Below are positions 5,542 to 11,990 of a stretch of 12,528 nt of DNA, in pieces. The notes under the pieces are model-generated. The model had not been told where the DNA came from and ran no database searches. It saw only the letters and a program-made list of their open reading frames with translations. Numbering within the stretch: the first letter of the stretch is position 1; each line of letters starts with the position of its first letter. A program made the position numbers and the translations under genes. Source of the stretch: JBGOUJ01 sp041477005 (GTDB taxonomy: Bacteria > Acidobacteriota > Terriglobia > Bryobacterales > JACQDG01); the NCBI GenBank assembly GCA_041477005.1, contig JBGOUJ010000171.1:1-12528 (forward strand). Direction: 5' to 3'.

Positions 5542-7287
5542 TTGTTCCTCCGCTCCGTCAAAGCCGCCAATGGCCGGCACCACTACCTCCGCCTAGTGGA
5601 GAACTACCGCCAGGGCGACAAGATCCGCCAGCGCGTCGTCCTGCACGTCGGACGCAAAGATCTTCTCGCCCCGCACCTGGACACGCTGGTGCGCCTGCTG
5701 CAATCGGATCCGCAGAATCCCACCTGGGTGTCCAGCGAAGAAGTCTCCACGCCCCAGGCCTGGACCTGGGGACCCGTGCGCGTTGCCCGCCACCTGTTTG
5801 ACTCCCTTTCCCTCGGCCCCATCTTGGATGGAACAACCAAGTTCCTGCGCCACGGTCAGCCGCTCTCGGAACGAGTCTTCCCGCTGGTGGCGAACCGGCT
5901 GACCCGGCCCGGCAGCGAACACGCCCTGGCCCAGTGGCTGGAGGACTTCTACGTGGTTACGTCTCCAGGAAGCCGCTGGACGCCGCAGTGGAAAGCCTCG
6001 CGGCGGGTGAAGGTGAGCTTCGAGCAGTTGCGGCTTTGGTATGAGACCCTCGACGATCTGCTGGCCCAGAAGGCGCACATCGAGACGGCGATCTGGCAGG
6101 AGTTGCGTGGCCTGTTCAGTCTCGAGCCCGAGCTGGTGTTCTACGACATCACCTCGACGTACTTCGAAGGCCAGGGGCCGGCCGAGCTGGGACGGTTCGG
6201 CTACAGCCGGGACGGCAAGCCGCGCCACCGGCAGGTGCTCATCGGAGTGGTGATGATGGACGGCTGGCCGATCGCCCATCACGTGTTCGCCGGCAATCGG
6301 CTGGACCAGACCACGGTCGGGGAGGTGGTGGGGGACCTGCACCAGCGGTTTGGCTTGCAGCGAGTAGTGTTCGTCGGCGATCGCGGCATGGTGACGTTGC
6401 AGAACGTCGAGCAGTTGCGTCAGGCCGGACAGGGCTACCTGGTGGGCCTGCAGCGCCGCAACCGCAAAGACATTCCGCACTACATCGAGCAAGCGATGGC
6501 GCGCGATGACTGGCGGGAATGTCCGGTGGGGATCACCGCTTCGGAGAAGGCGGTGGTGCCGCGGACGCGGGTGCAGGAGGTACCCGGCAAGGAGCCGGGC
6601 GGGCGTGTGTTCGTGGTCCACAGTGAGGAGCGGGAGCAGTATGAACGGGGACTGCGCGAGATCTCCATGGAGCGGGCGCGGAAGGAACTGGAGGGGCTGC
6701 GGCTGCGGGTGGAGAAGGGGGAACTGCAGGAAGCGGAAAAGATCGGCGCCGCAGCCGCCAAGGTCCTGGGGCGGAATCACGGCCACCGCTATTTCGGCTG
6801 GGAGCTGCGTAAAGGCCAGTTTCGCTACTTCGAGCATCCGGTCAACTTTCCCCGCGAGACGGCCTGCGAAGGCAAGTACCTGATCCAGACCGAAGAGCCG
6901 GACCTGTCACCGGTGGCGGCGGTGGCGGCCTACAAACAGCTCAACGAAGTGGAGCGCGGGTTTGCCCACCTCAAGGGACTGCTGGAGGTACGGCCGGTGT
7001 ACCACCACACGGACGATCGCGTGCGGGCGCACGTGTTTGTGGCCGCGCTCGCCTTGCTGCTGGATCGAGCCTTAGAGAAGAAGCTGCGGGCCGCCGCCAG
7101 CAATCTCTCCTCACCGGCCGCCTGGCAAGCGTTGGAGACGGTGCGCTGCGTCACGGTCGAGATCGGCAACCGGAGGAAACTGTGCGTGACCCGCGGCAGC
7201 CGGCATGCCGCCGAGGTGCTGAAGATCCTCCGGCTCGCGGAACTGGATCCGCCGGAACCGCCCGACGGCGAGGAAACGATCATGTAG
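5542..7287 (+). CDS. IS1634-family DDE transposase
   Basis: This enzyme cuts and joins the ends of the surrounding IS. The 581 residues begin MFLRSVKAANGRHHYLRLVE, then NYRQGD and RVVLHVGR, the typical N-terminal block of IS1634-family transposases. The catalytic triad is visible: Asp202 in FYDITSTYFEG, Asp280 in VFVGDRGM, and Glu471 in the signature YKQLNEVERGFAHLKG. The last keeps Y-(2)-x-(3)-E-(6)-K of the IS4 superfamily, with Leu467 where Arg is usual. GYSRDGKPRHRQVLIGVVM and HHVFAGNRLDQTTV are family blocks. TTG is taken as the start at 5542 because AGAGGAG (5529-5535) lies 6 nt upstream and the family N-terminus begins there. There is no frameshift or internal stop, and the length is normal. 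An insertion of about 150 residues between the second Asp and the Glu fits the beta-rich insertion of IS4-type enzymes. Confidence 0.93.
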   Translation: MFLRSVKAANGRHHYLRLVENYRQGDKIRQRVVLHVGRKDLLAPHLDTLVRLLQSDPQNPTWVSSEEVSTPQAWTWGPVRVARHLFDSLSLGPILDGTTKFLRHGQPLSERVFPLVANRLTRPGSEHALAQWLEDFYVVTSPGSRWTPQWKASRRVKVSFEQLRLWYETLDDLLAQKAHIETAIWQELRGLFSLEPELVFYDITSTYFEGQGPAELGRFGYSRDGKPRHRQVLIGVVMMDGWPIAHHVFAGNRLDQTTVGEVVGDLHQRFGLQRVVFVGDRGMVTLQNVEQLRQAGQGYLVGLQRRNRKDIPHYIEQAMARDDWRECPVGITASEKAVVPRTRVQEVPGKEPGGRVFVVHSEEREQYERGLREISMERARKELEGLRLRVEKGELQEAEKIGAAAAKVLGRNHGHRYFGWELRKGQFRYFEHPVNFPRETACEGKYLIQTEEPDLSPVAAVAAYKQLNEVERGFAHLKGLLEVRPVYHHTDDRVRAHVFVAALALLLDRALEKKLRAAASNLSSPAAWQALETVRCVTVEIGNRRKLCVTRGSRHAAEVLKILRLAELDPPEPPDGEETIM

Positions 7288-7300
7288 TGACCAAAGTCAA

Positions 7301-7327
7301 AAACCGACCGCGTGTTTGCAATGGGTT
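7301..7327 (-). repeat. subterminal inverted repeat, right copy
   Basis: This is the partner of 5406-5432. On the minus strand it starts AACCCATTG and ends CGGTTT. It lies just after the transposase stop codon. Confidence 0.75.
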
Positions 7328-7335
7328 ACAAGACC

Positions 7336-7355
7336 AAAACGCAAATATGCGCTAG
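7336..7355 (-). repeat. IS1634-family right terminal inverted repeat
   Basis: Read on the minus strand, CTAGCGCATATTTGCGTTTT begins at 7355 and pairs with the left end. The outermost TAG bases also form half of a -35-like hexamer facing outward. Confidence 0.85.
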
Positions 7356-7381
7356 ACGGGCGGCGCGGATTGAGCTATAAT
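7353..7381 (+). promoter_or_regulatory. candidate hybrid promoter spanning the IS right edge
   Basis: A perfect -10 box TATAAT (7376-7381) lies 17 bp downstream of TAGACG (7353-7358), which matches 4 of 6 bases of TTGACA. The first three bases of that -35 are the last three of the IS, and the other three belong to the flanking DNA. Transcription would start near 7388 and read into the GntR-type gene with a leader of about 80 nt. Motifs and spacing are seen; activity is inferred. Confidence 0.5.
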
Positions 7382-7469
7382 CTATCATTACCGTGTGGTT
7401 GCCTCTGGCTGCGTCGTTTGCCTTACAAGTAAATTCGATCGGCGCCCAAGTTCGGAAAGGTTTGAGCAA

Positions 7470-8243
7470 ATGCGTGTCTCGAAACTGCGGGAAGAGAATC
7501 TGCGCGAGCGCCTCGCGGGGTACCTGCGGAACGAAGTCTTCTCCGGCAGATTGAGACCTGGTCAGCGAATCGTCGAAAGTCGGATCGCGAAGAAAATGAA
7601 CGTCGGTCAGCCGACTATCCGCGAGGCTCTGCAAGTCTTGGAGCACGAGGGCTTGATCACCCGGATTTCAAGGAAGGGCTGCCGGGTTACAGATCTTTCA
7701 GTACAGGATATTATCGGCATCTATGCTGTGCGGATTGAATTGGAGTCTCTAGCAGCCGGAAACATCCCATTGGCCGAAGTCCCACGAGTGGTAAGACAAT
7801 TGGAACGAAAATTACTCAAGATGAGTGCGGCACAAGAATCCAATGACATCAACGCATTCCGGATAGCCGATCTCGAGTTTCACAAAGTGATCTGGCGGGC
7901 AGGAGGAAACAAGTACCTCGTCAGGGCGCTCGAAGCGGTTACGATTCCCCTCTTTGCCATCTTTTACCGGAGCACCACGACCCTTCAGGAGAGTGATACC
8001 GATGCGCATCGCGAGTTCCTGAACATTATACGATCCGGCTGGTCTCGACAGGAAAAGATCGACGTGTTCCGCCGGACGATGAGTGCGCATCAGGCCGAGG
8101 CCGTTAGAGAGTTCGAGGGGGACGCCAAGCTGTCCGGGTCTAAACCGGTTGAACTCGACACAAGCCAATCGAGGAACGGCAACCCTGCGCAAGAACGCGA
8201 GAACGCAGTCGCCGAGGAAGGATCGGCCACCATCGCCCCATAA
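7470..8243 (+). CDS. GntR-family transcriptional regulator, FCD (FadR-like) subfamily
   Basis: A ligand-responsive DNA-binding regulator of 257 residues. Residues about 10-75 are the GntR winged helix-turn-helix: LRNEVFSGRLRPGQRIVES, then the recognition helix region NVGQPTIREALQVLEHEGLI and the wing SRKGCRVTDLS. Residues about 80-215 are the all-helical FCD ligand domain. Its metal-site residues are Asp134 and His138 (IADLEFHKVIW), His180 (AHREFL) and His207 (MSAHQAEA). Members often sense organic acids, but no ligand can be named. ATG 7470 is chosen over the longer open frame (7395) because GGAAAGG (7454-7460) lies 9 nt upstream and FCD regulators start close to the helix-turn-helix. The 40-residue tail is hydrophilic and unconserved-looking and may have been altered by the adjacent dead transposon. 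The gene is visibly less GC-rich than gyrB or der. Its target genes are not obvious. Confidence 0.9.
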   Translation: MRVSKLREENLRERLAGYLRNEVFSGRLRPGQRIVESRIAKKMNVGQPTIREALQVLEHEGLITRISRKGCRVTDLSVQDIIGIYAVRIELESLAAGNIPLAEVPRVVRQLERKLLKMSAAQESNDINAFRIADLEFHKVIWRAGGNKYLVRALEAVTIPLFAIFYRSTTTLQESDTDAHREFLNIIRSGWSRQEKIDVFRRTMSAHQAEAVREFEGDAKLSGSKPVELDTSQSRNGNPAQERENAVAEEGSATIAP

Positions 8244-8270
8244 GAGCCAGTTTCGGCCTTCAGGGCGACG

Positions 8271-9006
8271 CAAGACAGCGAATAAAAGTGTCGCGATCTG
8301 CCCCCAAAGCTCCCGTGGCGTCCCGGCTCCCCACATCGCGTGGAGTAGTAGCGCCAGATTGCAGGCCGCCGCTTGCAGCATCAATTTCTGCGCGACGTTC
8401 GGCTGGCCGCGAACCCGCAGCCGTCGCAGTGCCCCCGTCTCGAACTGGTGAGCGAACGGTCGTTCCAGTTTCTCGCCTCGCTGCCGTAACATCACCTTCC
8501 CGCGGGTGCCTCGAACTCGCCGCCGATTCCCGTACACCGCCGCTTGCTGCGCTGGTTTGCCCGCCCACTTCCGCCGCCCCCTGCGTCGGCTCGGCCGCAT
8601 AGCTCCGCACTCCCCAAATACCGCCTGGTGCGTCGCCTAGTCGATCAACCGCCGGGTCCGTGATGCTGATCGGGTTCTTTGAGGGCCTGGACAGTGAGCG
8701 GGGGACCGCCTGGCGGGTAGCTAACTCGCTGTGCTTGCAGCAGTTTTTGGGTTACGGGCTGGTAGAGGCCGACACCGGATCAGGTGGCGATCTCGGGCCG
8801 GAAGTACATTCCCGGCGCCAGCGACGGTCGCCTCAGCTTCTCGTAATAGAAGGCCCGTCAGTGCTTCTCGCAGAACCGGTCAAAGCCCGCCCTCTCCTAA
8901 CTAGCACCCGGTTCAGCCGCTGATAAAAAGCATGCCCCGGCGCTTCGGCCAACGCCGCCCGGTACCACAGTGCTTCCTGCCGCTCCTTGCGTCTCCCCGT
9001 TCCCAT
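8271..9006 (-). pseudogene. scrambled remnant of an IS1182-type transposase
   Basis: Pieces of one transposase lie in order on the minus strand. The N-terminus starts at ATG 9006: MGTGRRKERQEALWYRAALA, then FYQRLNRVL. A frame change follows to GFDRFCEKH, a TGA (8858-8860), then RAFYYEKLRRPSLAPGMYFR down to about 8798. After an inverted segment (listed separately) the minus strand resumes TRRLID, a TAG (8637-8639), then ATHQAVFGE. The central catalytic part (probably over 200 residues) is missing. The C-terminus follows: KPAQQAAVYGNRRRVRGTRG, LERPFAHQFETG, and NLALLLHAMWGAGTPREL, ending near 8271. ERPFAH.YETG and NRRRVRG are hallmarks of the IS1182 group as I recall it. The remnant cannot make an active enzyme. 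Terminal repeats could not be found. Confidence 0.8.
8658..8797 (+). pseudogene. internal IS1182 transposase segment flipped in place
   Basis: On the plus strand from GTG 8660 the sequence reads MMLIGFFEGLDSERGTAWRV, then ANSLCLQQFLGYGLVEADT. After one missing base (near 8776) it continues PDQVAIS, ending near 8795. In intact IS1182-type transposases this block directly follows the PSLAPG.YFR block and directly precedes TRRLID. Both of those neighbours are present here on the minus strand, at 8798-8840 and 8640-8657. The 140-bp block is therefore complete but inverted relative to both sides. Confidence 0.75.
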
Positions 9007-9448
9007 GTGTAGATCTTACAGCCGAACATCTTCCGGAAGAAATGGTCTTTAGCTATCTCTGTAATAGTAACAGAATCATCCAATGAAAGTTGTCGAGCTG
9101 GCCGAAGGATGGGTGACCGAACGCCGAGCGGGCTCCGCTATTGTTTCTGTAGTATGTATGCCCAGGAAAATCGCCGCTCACGTCTGACCGGGCTGATGGC
9201 CCGAACGATGAAGTTTCAGCGTGCAGGCCTGCCCGCGTTGTCGACGTCACGGCGCGATCAAGGGTGAATTTCAGGCAAAATCCTTGCCGTTTCCGTTAGA
9301 GGCGGTGGGCAGTGGCATGGCAATGTTTGAGTACCCTAAACGCCGGTCCGGTGGATTCCATTTTAGTCCGCTCCGGTCGCATGCGAGATGCTTGAGCCAA
9401 CCCCGGGCGGAGGAATGCAGAAGATCGCCGGAGGCCCGACCCAGCCCA
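9007..9448. other. 442-bp stretch without a recognisable gene
   Basis: Reading frames here are short and look like chance. One plus-strand stretch around 9221-9290 has CPRCRR followed by HGAIKGEF and could be taken for a zinc-ribbon scrap, but the second Cys pair is missing. A 10-bp palindrome TCGCATGCGA lies at 9377-9386. The stretch holds both the outer flank of the dead IS1182 copy and the 3' flank of the oxidase gene. I see no clear terminator for the latter. Confidence 0.5.
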
Positions 9449-10696
9449 CTATTTTCCGGAAAACCTGGACAGGGAGAAAAACGGATTCATCGGCCTCTTC
9501 TCGAGCACAACCTCGGCCACCCATTCCCCCAGCGCAGGGCCGTGCTTGAAGCCGTGACCCGAGCCTCCACCTACTAGAAATACGTTTTGAGCAGCCGGAT
9601 GGCGGTCGATGATGAAGTGGCGGTCGGGGCTGTGCTCATATTGGCAAACACTCCACTCAACCACAGGCTCCCCGCGTAGCGCTGGAAAACGGAAGTAGAC
9701 GTAGTCGCGTAACAACTTGTGAATCTCCGGGGTGTAAGAACGGTCTTCGGAGGTCGGATCAAACGGCGCCCCGGGCTCGCCGTTGCCGATCTTGAAGCCG
9801 CGCCACTTGTAGATGGGGATGCCGTAGTAGTGGGGGGGGCCGCTCTCGATCCAGGCCGGAAACTGCGGCTCGAAAAACTGGGAGTCGCCGGCCGGCAACC
9901 CAAAGAAGTAGACCTCCTGGCGGGTCGGTGTGATCCGGTCGCCGATCACATCAGGGAACAGCTTTCCTAGCCATGGACCGCAGGCGAAAACGAACCGGTC
10001 GGCGGTGAGCTCGGAGCCGTCGGAGAGATTGACGCTGCGCATCTCACCGCCTTCAATCAGGCCAGGCTGCACGGACAGCCGCTTGTACTGGCCGCCTTCT
10101 TTGACAAAACCCTTGAGCACTGCTTGGCAGGCTTCGCGGGCGGTGAGGTAGCCGGCATCGTTCTCGTACAGCACCCAGCTCACCCCCTCGAAGTTTACTT
10201 GCGGATAACGCTTCGACGCCTCGCGAGGTGTCAGCTCCTCGTAGACCAGACCTCGTTCCCGCAGCAGGGGCAGCGCCTGCCGCTCGTAGCTGTCGTCCTT
10301 CCCAGCCATCCGGATGCAGCCCGTGTTGTGGTAGAGCCGGGTATTCCAGCGCTTGTCGTTTTCGCGCCACAACTGCAAAGCCCGGGCTACAAACTGCACA
10401 TAGACGCGGTCGGCGGCGTAGGCGGCGCGGATGATGCGCGTCTCGCCGCCGGAGCTAGCACGCGAGTTACCTGGGCCCCAGGCGTCGAACAGCGTGACCC
10501 GCGCACCTAGCCGCAAGAGGTAAAGCGCCGTCCAGCCGCCGAAAACACCCGCTCCGACCACAGCCACATGCGGTTTGGCGCCGGCAGGGGCAGCCAGGAT
10601 GCTGGAGAAAGGAAACACAGCGCCCACTTTCAGGAGCGACCGCCTTGACGTGCCTCCCGGCCGGACCGAACCGCCGGTGTTTCCCTTTGCAGTCAT
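9449..10696 (-). CDS. Tat-exported FAD-dependent oxidoreductase, sarcosine oxidase-like
   Basis: This is probably an oxidase of N-methyl amino acids or a related secondary amine, using covalently bound FAD and O2. The 415 residues begin with a twin-arginine signal, SRRSLLKVGAVFPFSSILAA (Arg18-Arg19), with a likely AGA cut site near 40, so a folded flavoprotein is exported. The FAD-binding Rossmann motif is VAVVGAGVFGGWTAL (44-58; GAGVFG). SSGGETRIIRAAY (81-93) is the monomeric sarcosine oxidase signature. Cys351 in VCQYEHSPDRHFIID matches the flavin-linking Cys315 of Bacillus MSOX. Lys384 in GSGHGFKHGP lies 33 residues on, the same spacing as Lys348 there. Lys302 in GFKIGN corresponds to the oxygen-activating Lys265. 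Most MSOX relatives are cytoplasmic, so the Tat leader is notable. A run of eight C (coding strand) at 9832-9839 is in frame. Substrate is not determined by the sequence. Confidence 0.9.
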   Translation of the reverse strand: MTAKGNTGGSVRPGGTSRRSLLKVGAVFPFSSILAAPAGAKPHVAVVGAGVFGGWTALYLLRLGARVTLFDAWGPGNSRASSGGETRIIRAAYAADRVYVQFVARALQLWRENDKRWNTRLYHNTGCIRMAGKDDSYERQALPLLRERGLVYEELTPREASKRYPQVNFEGVSWVLYENDAGYLTAREACQAVLKGFVKEGGQYKRLSVQPGLIEGGEMRSVNLSDGSELTADRFVFACGPWLGKLFPDVIGDRITPTRQEVYFFGLPAGDSQFFEPQFPAWIESGPPHYYGIPIYKWRGFKIGNGEPGAPFDPTSEDRSYTPEIHKLLRDYVYFRFPALRGEPVVEWSVCQYEHSPDRHFIIDRHPAAQNVFLVGGGSGHGFKHGPALGEWVAEVVLEKRPMNPFFSLSRFSGK

Positions 10697-10714
10697 GCTT
10701 GCAATATCCTATCT

Positions 10715-10730
10715 TCGGCCCACTGGCCGA
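10715..10730 (-). promoter_or_regulatory. small hairpin in the oxidase leader
   Basis: TCGGCC (10715-10720) and GGCCGA (10725-10730) pair perfectly around a CACT loop. It lies between the proposed -10 box and the Shine-Dalgarno-like AGGATA (minus strand, 10705-10710) of the oxidase gene. It could tune translation or be chance. Confidence 0.3.
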
Positions 10731-10736
10731 TTCTCA

Positions 10737-10765
10737 AGAATAGTCCTTTCGCGGTGGGATTTCAA
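10737..10765 (-). promoter_or_regulatory. candidate sigma-70-type promoter of the oxidase gene
   Basis: On the minus strand TTGAAA (10765-10760, 5 of 6 matches) and TATTCT (10742-10737, 4 of 6) are separated by 17 bp. They lie about 40 bp before the ATG at 10696. ATTCT-CA-AGAAT (10730-10741) is an inverted repeat overlapping the -10 box and might bind a repressor. Boxes and spacing are seen; use is inferred. Confidence 0.4.
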
Positions 10766-10853
10766 CGTCGTCGGAGGTCCTTCTATACAATCGGCAGGAA
10801 GCCAAAGTGGCGGATGCGCGCGAAACTTTTCGGCAGCACGTGCGGAAACAAGC

Positions 10854-10904
10854 GCCTGTCCCCGCTGCGGTTACCGGGCCATCTCCTACAACTCCTGCCG
10901 CAAC
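10854..10904 (+). pseudogene. trace of an IS91-type transposase zinc-binding motif
   Basis: Seventeen codons on the plus strand read ACPRCGYRAISYNSCRN. This is close to the N-terminal zinc motif of IS91/IS801-type transposases (CxxCG....SYNSCRNRHCPKCQ). Right after CRN the motif is lost (PSQPGF instead of RHCPKCQ), and no catalytic part follows. The surrounding 299-bp gap between two minus-strand genes has no other recognisable gene. It is most likely a very old remnant. Confidence 0.5.
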
Positions 10905-10995
10905 CCAAGTCAGCCAGGGTTTACCGATGCCGGGCTGTCCAGTGACCACCCTGAAAGAGGCCGGTACCGGCGCGAGAGAGAAGCGCCGCCCGGCG

Positions 10996-11763
10996 TCAAA
11001 AGACCACTCGAAATCGCCATCCCAGCACCCACGCGCTTAACATGGAGGCTGCCAGAAACCAGATGAGCCAATGCAGGTCCGTTCCACAAGCGTGAACCGG
11101 GGCTGGCGGGTATCCGACCTCGATCCACTCTACGTCGCGCGCCGGAAGTGGCCATTCTCCCGGGTGCAGCAGCAGCGCGAACGAGAAACACACGCGACGG
11201 CTGGAAAGGCGCCGCAGCCGGCCCCCGGCCTTGATCGATTTTTCCAGGGTTTCGCCCGGCAAGTGGACACGCAGCCGGCCCGAGACTTCCCGGAGCGGGC
11301 GGAGACGCCAGCTGACCTGATTCTCACTCAACACCCGTACAGCCGGCGTCTCCACCTCAATTCCCGCAGGAGCTTCCAACCGAGGAGGTGGCACATTCGG
11401 AGGAAACGGCGTCCGCATCTGCATCGTCAGGACCGCTGCCTGGCCGATCGCCAGGGGCGCCCGGCCATAAATCTCATCCAGTTGCACCAACAGTAGCGCC
11501 AGGGGCACAGTCGCCCACAGCATCGGCCGAAGCATTAGACGCAAGTATTGCCAGTTGGCCCGCAGGAGATCCTTTTGGGCGCGCCACACCAGGGACGGCT
11601 CGTCGGCAAACAGCCGCAATTCCAGCAGGTGCGCCCGGACCAGTTTCTTGGTCCGGCCGAGCGCTGCCTGGTCCGAGGTGCGCCGAAAGATCAGAAGCAT
11701 CCCGATTCCGGCCAGCGCCGCAATCGGGATCAGCGTGAACAATGGGTTTTGGAGAATCGACAC
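10996..11763 (-). CDS. three-TM membrane protein with coiled-coil-like loop, unknown function
   Basis: The 255-residue product has a TM segment at about 8-26 (FTLIPIAALAGIGMLLIF). A strongly charged, helical 50-residue stretch follows (RTKKLVRAHLLELRLF, then ADEPSLVWRAQKDLLRANWQ). A second TM lies at about 78-95 (LRPMLWATVPLALLLVQL). A proline-rich linker (119-130) leads to a beta-rich domain (about 130-220), and a final TM spans about 231-248 (HWLIWFLAASMLSAWVLG). TM, helical hairpin-like loop and TM recall the layout of Oxa1-superfamily insertase relatives (DUF106/EMC3/TMCO1), but I cannot claim homology. The start is GTG 11763 with only a weak ribosome site, 15 nt after the small RHH gene. 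It is probably the third gene of an operon with that gene and the phosphodiesterase. It may be the membrane partner of the enzyme, but that is only inferred from position. Confidence 0.8.
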   Translation of the reverse strand: MSILQNPLFTLIPIAALAGIGMLLIFRRTSDQAALGRTKKLVRAHLLELRLFADEPSLVWRAQKDLLRANWQYLRLMLRPMLWATVPLALLLVQLDEIYGRAPLAIGQAAVLTMQMRTPFPPNVPPPRLEAPAGIEVETPAVRVLSENQVSWRLRPLREVSGRLRVHLPGETLEKSIKAGGRLRRLSSRRVCFSFALLLHPGEWPLPARDVEWIEVGYPPAPVHACGTDLHWLIWFLAASMLSAWVLGWRFRVVF

Positions 11764-11778
11764 CGGCGGATCTTGACT

Positions 11779-11970
11779 CTACTCGATGTATCCCAATCCC
11801 TTCAGCTTCTTTACGATCTCTTCGTTCGACTCCACTTCCTCGAGCTTGGCCAGTTCTCTTTCGAGGATGTGCTCGATGAATTCCTGCGGTGAGCTGTATC
11901 CGGCAGCCTTCGCATAACGCTGGACCTTTTGCCAGAGCGGGTCGCTTAGTCTCACTGTAGGTCGAAACAT
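11779..11970 (-). CDS. small ribbon-helix-helix-like protein with sulfatase-type C-terminal tail
   Basis: A 63-residue protein. Residues 1-38 (FRPTVRLSDPLWQKVQRYAK, then AAGYSSPQEFIEHILEREL) have the strand-helix-helix layout of CopG/Arc-type DNA-binding proteins: alternating 'pTVRLsD' strand, helix, GYSS turn, helix. Residues 40-63 are acidic and end KKLKGLGYIE. That tail is like the final residues (...L..LGYi) that I recall ending many sulfatase and alkaline-phosphatase-family proteins in Acidobacteria and Planctomycetes. The gene begins with ATG 11970 behind a GGAG (minus strand, 11979-11976) 20 nt after the phosphodiesterase stop. It could be a regulator of the operon or a small accessory subunit of the enzyme. 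The sequence does not decide. Confidence 0.8.
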   Translation of the reverse strand: MFRPTVRLSDPLWQKVQRYAKAAGYSSPQEFIEHILERELAKLEEVESNEEIVKKLKGLGYIE

Positions 11971-11990
11971 GATCGCTCCATCGAATCGCC

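Larger units (their letters stand above)
5367..7355 (+). mobile_element. complete IS1634-family insertion sequence
   Basis: The element spans about 1989 bp between 20-bp imperfect terminal inverted repeats (18 of 20 identical) and carries one full-length transposase gene. The flanks read ACGG at 5363-5366 and ACGG again at 7356-7359, a possible 4-bp target duplication. The family more often makes 5-6 bp or longer duplications, so this could be chance or the edges of a larger, eroded duplication. A second inverted pair (5406-5432 with 7301-7327, 23 of 27 identical) lies inside each end. Near-perfect ends and an uninterrupted gene suggest recent arrival and possible activity. Confidence 0.88.

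Noticed and set aside
5593..6837. A 414-residue open frame antisense to the transposase
   Set aside because: It is the shadow of a GC-rich coding gene: no domain, odd composition rich in His/Leu/Gln/Pro, and the plus-strand frame has all catalytic motifs.
7812..8600. A 262-residue minus-strand open frame
   Set aside because: Its first 110 or so residues are the C-terminal scrap of the IS1182-type transposase. The rest is antisense to the GntR-type gene.
9221..9577. Plus-strand open frame with CPRCRR at its start
   Set aside because: Only one Cys pair, no second half of a zinc ribbon, and its later half is antisense to the oxidase gene.
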